Positions 20,530-30,307 of a stretch of DNA of 64,000 nucleotides are shown here, in pieces (position 1 is the first letter of the stretch; every line of letters begins with the position of its first letter). The notes beneath the pieces are model-generated. The model had not been told where the DNA came from, searched no databases, and saw only the letters and a list, made by a program, of their open reading frames with translations. The translations under genes were made by a program, and so were the position numbers. Origin of the DNA: Cycas panzhihuaensis (taxonomy: Eukaryota; Cycadophyta); assembly GCA_023213395.1 (NCBI GenBank), contig CM041465.1:99269741-99333740 (forward strand), read 5' to 3'.

Positions 20530-21476
20530 GATGGTGGAAAAGAAGGGTATGGAACTAGGTTTTATCCATAAGGGCTGCTTGTGGGTGGTGCAACCCCATA
20601 TAGATGTAACAGGTCTACCCTATAAGTTAGAATATGATTCCCTTTACTGTGCCCCCAAGGTTGAGAAGTATAACCTGGGGGTACGTAAAGGGGAGGATCA
20701 TTAGGTTGGTTTTGAGTATACGGGGGAGCGGATCCCACATGACTAGTAGTAGTACTATTAGTAGGACCTTTGGGCCTACTAGGAAATGCATGCGCCACGT
20801 TAGGAAGTGGCATGTTGGTTTGACTGGGAAAAGGTATGCTAACCCCAAGCTAGGAGAAAGACGTACCATGAGAGGGTCCCGAAGAGCTAGGACCATGATG
20901 AGGGATAGAAGGTGTAATAGACATCCCTAAGATAGGTGTAGGGATGGAGTAGGACGAATGTGTAGGCACAAAAAGGTTGCTTGTTGTAGGAGGTATCGAT
21001 GTGGATGAAGATGGTAGGATAGGAGCAGATGAGGAAGATGCCCCACCACGTAAGACATCTTCAAACCATCTAGGACGTGATTGAAGATGAGCAGCTCAAA
21101 AGCACTCGCTAAGGGCTTCAACCATGTCAACAAGAGGGGTACCTACATGATCATAAGAGGTAGACGAGACCTCAAATGAAGTAGATCCCTCATGGAGCTC
21201 CTCATAAGAATGACCAACTGGATGGTGGATCTCAAGAGGAGATGGACCCTCTACTGTATAAGTAGAAGGATGGGTATCAAGTGGGTGATGTTGATCACCC
21301 AGATAGTAAATAGGATCATCACCCTCTTGGGTGGATCTCGAAATGGATGTAGGGAACTCATGAGCTCCCGAAGCAAAAGCGTGATAGGCCCAATTGGAAG
21401 GATATCCTTCCATTGTCGAATCAAAATCTGATGATGAAAGAAGACAATATGCAGGGTCTTCTAATAATGGAGGCAA
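20530..21476 (-). pseudogene. Element B gag N-terminal, proline/serine-rich region
   Basis: Begins with an open frame (21096-21476) containing DFDSTMEGYPSNWAYHAF, matched by TMEGYPYDWASG in element F. It continues in several frames as a Pro/Ser/Tyr-rich stretch up to the gag core. No domain is recognised. The start codon is uncertain. Confidence 0.55.
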
Positions 21477-21646
21477 ACTACGTAGGCGACGTGAGAAGCG
21501 TCAAAACTTGCCAATACGTTAGAAGAGAGAAAAAGATGCAAAGTATATGTTGGGAGTTGCCCAACAAAAGAGATAAAGTAGAAGAGACCACTAAAAGGTA
21601 ATAGTACTAATAGGAAGGGATAGGAACTAGCTCCCTTACTGGTAAG

Positions 21647-21664
21647 TCCCCAATATGGTCGCCA
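21647..21664 (-). other. Element B primer-binding site
   Basis: Minus-strand TGGCGACCATATTGGGGA lies one base after the LTR. It is of the TGGCGAC class common in plant Ty3/gypsy elements. I cannot name the tRNA with certainty. Confidence 0.7.
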
Positions 21665-21665
21665 G

Positions 21666-24452
21666 TAGATGCGCGTCTATGGGATAATCACTAAGTTCGA
21701 TAGGAATGATAATGGTCGATGGTGATATCAAAGGTGCAGGCGAAAACCTACAAGCGAAGAAAGTATCATGCAGGGTGTCCCGTGTGCTAGAGTGCGAGTT
21801 CGAGACCTGCGGATGATACCCAACTACCTTGAAGTGGCCTTCAATCTAGGAAAGAGAGAGGGAATATAGGGAGGGTAGCCTGGATAAACTCGAGAGGAAG
21901 GTTCTCCCACGCTTGGATGGCCGGAAGGGTAGAAGAGGAATCTTCAAAGGTTTCCTTATGATGGAGGGAAACATATGTGGACAAGGTAGGCGACAGCCTA
22001 TAATGTAGCTGGGTTCCTCTTGGTTATTTGGCCAAGCAAATAGGGCCAAGAAGAGGAAAGAGAGAAAGGGAGAGAGACAACTAAACCAAAGTTTCCTTTA
22101 ACGATTCAAGGGGCAAATGGAAAAAGAAAAGAGGATAGGTGTCACACATGTAAGCAAGCAACATCAAATGGAATGAACCAAAAGGTTAAGTTAGGCTTTG
22201 TAGGAAAAGGAAAGGGGAGAATGAATTTCCTATAATGTCCTTTTCCTATAGGGGTTGAGTATGTGACATGCAAGTATACAAGTACAAACAAATACTACCA
22301 TTTACCTTTTTACTTTTATATGACCTACTTAGCTTGAACATAGATTCTAAATAAAAGTAAGAAAGGGAAATGGGGGTTAAAGGAAGGATGTGTGTACCCA
22401 GAAGATGTAGTGGTTGATGGGAGGCCTCACCATACGCAACGCACATCCTTGCATCAATCCACGAATGCGTAACCAAGTTTTGACATGAACCATGGGGGCT
22501 TCCTTACCTTCCCCTTTGTGAAAAGAAAGCAGAATAGAAGAAAACAAAAGCAAAGAAAAAAAAATGGAAGATCTTACCTGCATTTAGATGTTTTATACCT
22601 TTGCAAGAGCACCACACCAACCTGCACATGCACCGGCTCATCCCTTCTAAGAAGGGGCTACAAAAGACAAGCTATATATATACAAGTATATGTGTAATGT
22701 TTGTGTTAAAATATTAGGAAAGATAACCACTGCAAAGAAGCTCTAAAATCCTCTCTCAAGCAAGCATATACATCAAGCAAAATGGAGTGAAGGGAAGCCT
22801 CAGGGTGGCTAGCCCTCCGCTGGGTTCTCCACATAACTCTCTAGAACAACAAGATGAGGGTGAAGACAACTAAGGACAACTAAGAAAACATAAGGATAAA
22901 AGTGACAAAGCATTGGGGAAATATCCATAGTGCGGAGTTGCTATGGGCAGCAATTCGATGCATAAACCCTTGTCAATGTTATCAAGGGATACCTAATAAT
23001 ACAAGGGACACTACGGGGGTCCAAACAAGAGGTGTGCAAGCTTGGAATCAGTGCAGCAAGGGGTTGCATACGCTGATAATCTAGCGTAGGCCTATGGCTC
23101 ACCAACTCCTAATTATCCAAAGAGGAGTATGGAGCAAGAGAAGAGAAGGTGGGAAGGGGGATGCCCTTGGAGAGTAGGATTGAGTGGGGGGATGCCCCGC
23201 CTTGCTCTCTTCACCCAACCTTGTGGTTCTTCTCTTGCTACTCCCTTAAGGAAAATTGGCAGAGGGAAGGTGGAAACTTAGAAGCAACAAGCCAAACTTA
23301 ATGAAAACAAGCTTTGCTACGGTCAAACCTAAAGGAAACAAGTAAACAAATCAAGAAATGAGTCCAATATGGAGATGGCTTACCATAAATCTAGAGAAAA
23401 GGGTTTGGAGGACCTGCTGGGTTGATATAGGGCAGGTCTGCCCCTGCAACCAGCGGAGAAGAGGATCCGTGTAAGGGTTTGTAAGAGAAATCCCAATGGA
23501 TAGCTGAAAGAGACACTTGTTGGGAGAGTTGGAGAAGAACAACACTGAAATTTGCTTGATAACACCTGGAGAGAGGCTTCCCATAGTGGAGGAAGTTAGT
23601 TGCAGGCAGATCCTGGCATAGAGTTGTAGGAAACGTAGGCCTGCAAGTGCATCTGTAGCAGGAAGAGAAGAGGATAGAAAGTTGCAACAGGAAACGATTA
23701 TGTCGAAGAGCAAAAAAAATGATCTAAGACCCCTCAAAATGATGAGGGTTTTGATACTTATACCCATCTCAACCCTAAACACATGAATAGGGTGTAAATA
23801 GGGCTGAGGTGGGTGCGAGGCCACATGGCGATTCCGCGGTAAATGAGAGAATTGCCACGGTAATTTTAAAAAATAACTGACAACAGTCGCACCACGGAAA
23901 ACTTCGTGGTATCATAGTAAACTTCCCGGTACTGCTAAGTTTACAGCGGTGCGGGACTAGAAAGCCAGAATGGCAAAAATGTGGGTTCTGGGAGCTTTAG
24001 GAGGTGATGTGGCAGGCCTGGGAGGGGCTAGCCCTCCTGTCTAGGTGGCTGAGATAGTTCAGAATGCACATGGACAAAGGCAGGCAAAGCATCAATGGGA
24101 AAAGGTCCCAGAAACGAGGTGCTAGGAGCTCAAAGTCGGGGCATGAACGGGTCATACAAACCAAAAGAAGCTCGAGGCGGTATGGAGACATCGTGGAGGT
24201 TCATAAAGTGCCATGGGGATGCCTACCTTATAGAAAGGTAGGTCCCGCTGGGTCGTCATAGGCTCACAATATGACAAACAACATGAACAGGTAACAAATG
24301 CAAAGTGATCATACAAATGAAGCAATCAGTCATGCAATGAGGTAACACTTCTATCAACCTTTCCAATGAAACAATAGAGGTGAAAAGGGAGAAGCATACC
24401 TGAGCTTACCTGAGTCGACCTGTTTGTATCTATTCCCGGTAGCCGGGAAACA
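21666..24452 (-). repeat. Element B 5' LTR (2787 bp)
   Basis: Minus strand, starting TGTTTCCCGGC at 24452 and ending at the primer site. It aligns over its whole length with 9513-12278. The terminal CA is changed to TA here. Confidence 0.9.
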
Positions 24453-24937
24453 TGGTCCAATAAAACTTACACAAATTTTCATCTCCATCTAAGGCATATT
24501 CCAAAATTTATCCTCTCTTCTTATAACTTCAAAGTTATGCTTGATCTTAGTTCATAATTCCACCTTTACTTTTCTTTTTCACAATAAACAATCATCACTC
24601 CATGACCCTTATGATCAATTGTTTTTACAAAATCCTCATTTCTCCTTTTATAAACCATTTCATTTGAAAACTAAATGTTCAAACGCAAGGCAAGACCAGG
24701 ACAAGACAATTGAGACACTTCAGAGGTTATAAGATACTCTTGATACATGTACTTGGCCCCAAGAATAAACATCAACAAATTCAAGATGCCTACTAGCAAA
24801 GCTCCATAGAAGATGCAAGATTCAACTAAATCTTCATGACCTATAAGATCTAGTAGGAGGTGGTTAGAAGATTAAACCAAGTTACAAGCATTTCTCAATA
24901 CTTTGAGGGTGAAGTATTATTTTAAGGGGAAGGGAAT
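24453..24937 (+). other. Element A interior after the B insertion, ending in its polypurine tract
   Basis: Begins with the second TGGTC copy. No coding motif was recognised. AAGGGGAAGGGAA at about 24924-24936 is the polypurine tract directly before the 3' LTR. Confidence 0.7.
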
Positions 24938-25497
24938 TGTAGCATTCTAAAATATGGTCAAAAGTATAACATATGACCATTCAAATCAAAGGTCTTTGAA
25001 TGATAATTCCAATAATTTAGACAAAACTTAATTCTGGTATCTATATTAAAAGTTATAACCGTTTAAAATTTTCAGCCTATGAGTTTTTTGAGGAATTTTG
25101 GCTGACTTCTAGTATTAGTTTTGGGCAAGTTTATCCCCCTTTTCTGGCCGACTTCTATTACTATCTTTTGGCTGCGTATTTAAGAAGGATTTTTGGCTTT
25201 ATTTGGGCATCATAAGAGAAGTCTTGGTCTGTAGTATTTTCAGTTCTTTTGGAAGTATTGTGGAGGGCACCTCGCCTTGAAGAGGGATTTATTATCAACA
25301 ATAATTACAGATTCATTTGGTAATCTTGTATCTATTCAATTTATATTCATTTTATACCACTTTATATTTGTATGTCATAATTATTCTAATGGATTCGTAT
25401 TATTTCTCTCTTGATTGAATATTTTACAAGTGCATTTGGTAGATATTTTATCTATTTTTTGTAAAATTTCTTAGAAGAATTTTGTAAGATTGTTATA
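24938..25497 (+). repeat. Element A 3' LTR
   Basis: Starts TGTAGCATTCT and aligns with 7636-8195 over 560 bp with scattered substitutions, many of them transitions. Confidence 0.88.
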
Positions 25498-25807
25498 ATT
25501 TATTCTTCTATTTTTCATTTTATATTTTTAAGTTCTTATATTTCTTTTATGAAATGAAGCAACTTACATGTAATGAAGGGGAAGGAGCAAATAATGAAAC
25601 ATCATGTAAATAGGCAAGCTCTCATTTTAATTTTTAAAATGAATAATGAATCAAAAATATTTTTTTTATGTACTTTCTCTTTTTAAAAGATGAAACCTAT
25701 GAAGAGAGAGTGAGAGGATGCTGATAAAGAATACCTAGAATTTATGCCAAATATTAATAACCAATCTTTTACCTTAATGAACTCTCATAATATAAGCTCT
25801 ATTGTGT
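25498..25807. other. Spacer between elements A and C
   Basis: About 310 bp of AT-rich DNA with nothing recognised. Confidence 0.5.
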
Positions 25808-26103
25808 ACGTATAAGGAGCAGAGTAGGCTAAAGATCACATTAACTTATCCATCATGAAGAGTACATAAGCTTCTAATTGTAAGGCAGTGTTAAAAAATA
25901 CCAGGGAGGCATTCCCTTTATATTTATAATTTGGGGAGGCAGTGGACCACCTCAACTTGACAAATAAAGTAAATAATTAAAAATTAAATAAAATAAAGTT
26001 AATACTTACCTTGGTCAGCTTGTAGATGACTGCATGGTGACTTTGGGTGGCTTTTGGGGGCCCAAGGTCTATTTTTACATATTTTAATAATGGGCACTAT
26101 CCA
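25808..26103 (-). repeat. Element C 3' LTR
   Basis: Aligns with 29466-29772, sharing the TAAGCTTCTAATT and GGGGGCCCAAGGTCT blocks. Its outer edge is approximate; the inner edge is at TGGATAGTGCCC on the minus strand. Confidence 0.75.
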
Positions 26104-26128
26104 AACATTCTCTCCCATAATGTCCATT

Positions 26129-26770
26129 TTATAGAACTCTAAGTTTATCCCTAAATTTGTGAAATTTGATCTTTCCTAATAGATTTGTGAATATATATAT
26201 TGTTTGATCTTCAATACTACAATATACCAACCCGATCTCACATGCTTGAACTAATTCTTTAATGAAGTGGTGTAGAGTTTTGATGTGTTTAATTTTTCTA
26301 TGAAATACTAGATTCTGAGTCATCTAAATTGTGCTTTGATTATTACACAAAATTTTAGTTGGCTCTTTTTATTCAATCTAAAAGTCTTGTAGAAGTTGTC
26401 GAAAGCCATACAATTTTACATGTACCAGAGACTGCTACTTTATATTTTGCTTCTACTATAGACAGGGAAATGATATTCTATTTTTTAGTGCTCTATATTA
26501 TGGTTGTTGAACTAAAACTAAAGGTGTAACTTGAATTGGATTTCCTATCGTCAATGTCACCTACCCAATCTGAATCTGTATACTTAGTCAATCTGAAATT
26601 TGGTGAAGATTTATAATGCAACCTATATTATGTTGTGCCTTTGAGGTATCATAAGATCCATTTTGCTACTTGCCATTGAGTAGTCTTGGGGTCTTTCATA
26701 AATCTAGATACTATGCTAACTACATGCATAATATCTAGTCATGTTGAAGTTAAGTAAATCATACTGCCAA
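26129..26770 (-). pseudogene. Element C copia RNase H, C-terminal part of pol
   Basis: The end reads MTQNLVFHRKIKHIKTLHHF, GLVYCSIEDQTIYIFTN and FRDKLRVL, matching the H-Q/T-K-H-I to YC-x3-Q-x-A-D-x-F-T-K end of copia RNase H with changes. The upstream part (26330-26770) is in broken frames with recognisable short blocks. Confidence 0.75.
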
Positions 26771-27539
26771 TTAATTATCTGTAGAGAGAAGGATCCACAA
26801 GTATAGAATCATCAAGTTTGGATAACTTGATCCCAACTTTAACTGGAGTTTCTAGAGGTTTGTAATCATTTATCTTGAACTTTTGTAGTAAGTCTAGGGT
26901 GTACTTCCTTTGAGAAATAAAGATGTCAGTTTTATCTTTCCATACTTCTAAACCTAGGAAGTAATGCATTAAACCCAAATTTGTCATTTTAAACTCTTTA
27001 CACATAGCTTCCTTAAAGTTTTATAAAATATGAGAGTCATTTCTAATGTGGATAATATCATCTACATAGAGTCCCACTATTAGAATAGAGTCTCTCTTGA
27101 TCTTAATATACAAGTTTGGATCTGATTGAGATCTTTTGAAACCTTGATCTCTAAAATATCTGTCAATTTGGGAATACCATACCATAGGAGCTAACTTTAA
27201 TTTACAGAGTGCCTTTTTAAGCTTATATAGGTTGTCTTCTCCCCCATTAACTTCAAAACCTAGGGTTTAAGAGACATAGATATCTTCTTTAATGTAGCTG
27301 TTAAGAAATGCACTTTTAACGTCCATTTGGTAAACATCCCATCCTGTTTGTGTTGTTAAGCTCATCATCATGTAGATAGTTTCTATACGTGCAACATGGG
27401 TAAATATTTCACTGCAATTGATAACTTTCAATTTTATATTTGTCAATTGATCCACCATTTCGAAACTTAGTTTTGTAAACCCACTTGGTACCAATTGCCT
27501 TTTAATTGGGAGGAAGATCATCCAATTCCCAAGTATCAC
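26771..27539 (-). pseudogene. Element C copia reverse transcriptase
   Basis: Two open pieces are clear. The first holds VARIETIYMMMSL, GWDVYQMDVKSAFLN and KEDIYVS; the second holds FKMTNLGLMHYFLGLEV, IFISQRKYTLDLLQKFKI and VDPSLYR. The polymerase YVDD region between them (near 27030-27080) is in a broken frame. The protein is not functional as written. Confidence 0.85.
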
Positions 27540-27859
27540 TTTTTACTATGGAGTTATATTCTTCCTCCATTACCTTTCTCTAAGTATCATGTGTATTAGC
27601 CTCATCAAAAGTATTAGGCTTGTGAGTCTCCATAACTTGACTCATAAGGGCAAAATTCACCCTATGAGCATGAGTAGATCTTTGATTGTAGCCATTGTCT
27701 AAGATGTTATCCATATCATGGTTCCTTTGAACCCATTTTGGTAATCTTTATGATGGAGGTTGAGAAGAGGTTCTCTCACCACTTGATACATCAATGGTTT
27801 GTCTTGATTCATGCTTAGGTGGCATATATTTGGACCTAGTGGTGGAATCAAGATTTATC

Positions 27860-28534
27860 ATGACACCATTTCTTTTGTTTTAATCATGATCAATGTGGTG
27901 GTAATCATCTTCTTGGAATTTGACATCTCTACTCACTATGACTTTTCAAGATTTAGGATCATAAACCTTGTAAGATTTAGAGGCATCAGTATACCCAATA
28001 AATATACATTTGATGTTATAATTATCTAGCTTAGACCTTCTTTGTTCAAGAATATGCACATAAGCTAAGCATCCAAAAACTCTTAAGTGGTTGATACTAG
28101 GTTTGTATCAAATCCAAGCTTCTTTAAGAGTCTTCCACCTAAGTGCTTTCGTGGTATACTTATTGAGTAAATAGACTGTTGTGTGAACTACTTTAGCCCA
28201 AAATTCATGTCTCGATCTTTTGCCCTTTAACATGTACTTAGTTATTTCATCTATGGTGCGGTTCTTCCTTTCAGCTATACCATTTTGCTGGGGGGTGTAG
28301 GGATTTATAAGTTGCCTCTTTATTCCATGATGTGCACAATAGGCCTTGAACTCATATAAACTCTACCCCATTATCTGATCTTAGGAAGAGAAGGTTATAT
28401 CTACTTTGTCTTTCTACATAGGTTTTGAAGTCAATAAAGTCTTGAAATGCATAAAACTTGAATTTTAGGAAATAAACACAAGTTTTTCTTGTAAAATCAT
28501 CAATGAATGTGATAAAATGTCTGGCTCCTACCAA
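27860..28534 (-). pseudogene. Element C copia integrase core
   Basis: FITFIDDFTRKTCVYFLK carries the first catalytic Asp, and FLRSDNGVEF the second. Further down, in other frames, come the TIDEITKYMLKGKRSRHEFW and KCIFIGYTD-type blocks of the integrase C-terminus. Several frameshifts are present. Confidence 0.8.
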
Positions 28535-28585
28535 TGAAGGAACATCAATGGGGCCACAAATATATGTATAGACTAGTTGAAGAGG

Positions 28586-28843
28586 TCAATGGGCACTATA
28601 ACTATTATTTAAAAAATTTTCTCTATGTTGTTTTCCAAGGAGGCATCTTTCATAAATACTTTTATCCACTTCAATGTGTGGTAACCCATCAACCATATCC
28701 ATCTTCTTTATTAGTTCCAGACTATTGTAACTCAAATGACCAAATCTCTTGTGCCACATGTCGCTATCAAGCTTTATTATTGTTTTCAAAGCATAAGTGT
28801 CAGAATGAGTAAGGACTAGTTTGAAAAGTCTATCGTTTATCAT
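28586..28843 (-). pseudogene. Element C GAG-pre-integrase zinc-binding domain
   Basis: MWHKRFGHLSYNSLELIKK and CLLGKQHRENF match the H-x-R-x-G-H ... C-x2-(C/G)K-Q pattern, with the first Cys of the C-x2-C pair seen and the second replaced by G. Confidence 0.8.
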
Positions 28844-29089
28844 TTTGCCCTTGGCAACTACTACCTTGTTCTTTCTTTTATCTTTAATGGTGCATTCTCT
28901 ATTATCAAATATTACTTTATAATCCTAGCCCATCATCTGTCCTATAGATAAAAGGTTCTTTTTAAGGGCTAGTACATAAAGTATACCATCAAGATATCAA
29001 GTGTCTTTTGATTTTGTTTGTAGCACTACATTACCTCTTCTAATGGACTCATAAGAGGTGTCATCACCAAACCTAATGGACCCCTTTTT

Positions 29090-29340
29090 AGTTCTGTCCA
29101 TAGTGCTGAATATATGTTGTTTATGAGTCATATGAGTGGAACAACCTGAATCAATATACTAATTATCATCTTCTTCTTCATGGGTAATGAAGTTGGATAG
29201 AAAGAGGTGATTGCTCTCCCTTGCTTCCACAACTGTATTGACACTTCCTTTAGTTAGTGGACCATATTTGGTAAAGCATTTTTCTTCTGTATGACTAGGT
29301 CAATTACAAAATGTATAATAAAGTGAATCTCTTCTTCCAA
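29090..29340 (-). pseudogene. Element C protease active site and gag knuckle remnant
   Basis: Minus-strand YIDSGCSTHMTH at about 29135-29165 is the copia protease active site (D-S-G). Just before it, near 29260-29310, C...HTEEKCF resembles the end of a CCHC knuckle. Nothing of the gag capsid part lies upstream. Confidence 0.6.
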
Positions 29341-29447
29341 AGCTAAGACTTCTACTATGAGGATAGGACTATCAATATGGAATGGTCTTTCTCTTTCTAT
29401 AAACGAATATTGATTATCCCTTTATCTATTATTAGGATAATTAGGGT

Positions 29448-29460
29448 TACTCTAATACCA
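29448..29460 (-). other. Element C primer-binding site (initiator tRNA-Met type)
   Basis: Minus-strand TGGTATTAGAGTA lies next to the 5' LTR. Confidence 0.75.
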
Positions 29461-29465
29461 AATAT

Positions 29466-29772
29466 AGGTGCGAGGAGAAGAGTAGGCCAAAGATCATATT
29501 AACTTATCCATCATGAAGAATACATAAGCTTCTAATTATAAGATAGTGTTAAAAAATACTAGGCAGACATTCCCTTTATATTTATAATTTAGGAAGGTGG
29601 TGGACCGCCTCAGTCTGATAAATAAAGTAAACAATTAAAAATAAAATAAAATAAAATAAATACTTACCTTGGTTAGCTCGTAGATGGCTACATGGTAGCT
29701 ATGGGTGGCTTTAGGTGGCTTTTGGGGGCCCAAGGTCTGCTTGCACATATCTTAATAATGGGTATTATCCCA
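29466..29772 (-). repeat. Element C 5' LTR
   Basis: Starts TGGGATAATACCC on the minus strand at 29772. The inner edge is approximate. Confidence 0.75.
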
Positions 29773-30307
29773 ATATACTAAAGTATCAACATGCAAAATA
29801 AGTATCACATCCTTATATCATAATTTTCAAAAACGATTTAATAGTATTTCTTCTTGCCAAATCAAATATGATGAAAAAAAGATTCTCAACAAAGGCACCA
29901 ATGCTTAAAACCTAGCTAAAAGTAAGTTTAAGTGATCATACGTTTTACTCAACTCTTGGAAAATTTTGGCAACACCTCCATTGACTTACAAGCACTAAGA
30001 CTTTATGAGAAAGACTGGGGAGGAGAGAATAAGGCTTCGACTCACTTTTGAAAATTAACAAATTGTAAGAAAACATGTTAGACATGCTCCATCACCTACC
30101 AACTTAGTGCATGTAAATATGTAGGTAATTAAACAACTTGAATAACATTAAATTAAAATAAAAATTATAATTTTTAAATAAATAAAAATTATAATAAGTA
30201 AAGTCTCATAATTGGCAATCATATAGATTCTACTTGGCCTCCTTTCACCTTGCAAGACACCCCTAACTAAGAGAAGACTAAAATAAGCAAGCTTGTAAAG
30301 GAGAAAC
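29773..30307. other. Spacer between elements C and D
   Basis: About 535 bp of AT-rich DNA with no gene recognised. The last five bases (GAAAC, 30303-30307) would be one half of D's target duplication; the other half is outside the window. Confidence 0.5.

Larger units (their letters stand above)
9513..24452 (-). mobile_element. Element B: Tat-like Ty3/gypsy retrotransposon with antisense PMD gene and second RNase H; RT-to-integrase deleted
   Basis: About 14.9 kb, bounded by LTRs of 2766 and 2787 bp and by TGGTC duplications. It reads on the minus strand: 5' LTR 21666-24452, primer site 21647-21664, gag, protease, linker and the start of RT. RT then jumps straight to the end of integrase near 17315. 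An antisense PMD-like gene follows (13.66-16.2 kb, +), then an archaeal-type RNase H (-), the polypurine tract and the 3' LTR. Frames contain stops and frameshifts. It sits inside element A and so is younger than A. Confidence 0.92.
7636..25497 (+). mobile_element. Element A: short non-autonomous LTR retrotransposon, split by element B
   Basis: Two 560-bp direct repeats (7636-8195 and 24938-25497) bound the element. The left one is followed by an initiator-tRNA-Met-like primer site and the right one is preceded by a polypurine tract, so it reads on the plus strand. After removing element B and one target duplication the interior is only about 1.8 kb. It holds a short gag-like frame and no protease, RT or integrase, so it depended on other elements. 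Possible target duplication: GTTTG at the left (7631-7635) against ATTTA at the right (25498-25502), differing by two G-to-A changes; this is weak. Confidence 0.85.
25808..29772 (-). mobile_element. Element C: degenerate Ty1/copia retrotransposon, most of gag missing
   Basis: About 4 kb, minus strand. Direct repeats of about 300 bp (25808-26103 and 29466-29772) bound it, and the right one is followed on the minus strand by TGGTATTAGAGTA. Inside, from right to left, lie a gag knuckle remnant, protease, pre-integrase and integrase, RT and RNase H, which is the copia order. Only about 100 bp lie between the primer site and the gag knuckle, so nearly all of gag is gone. Many frameshifts and stops are present. 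ATATA follows the right end; the left match is uncertain. Confidence 0.85.
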
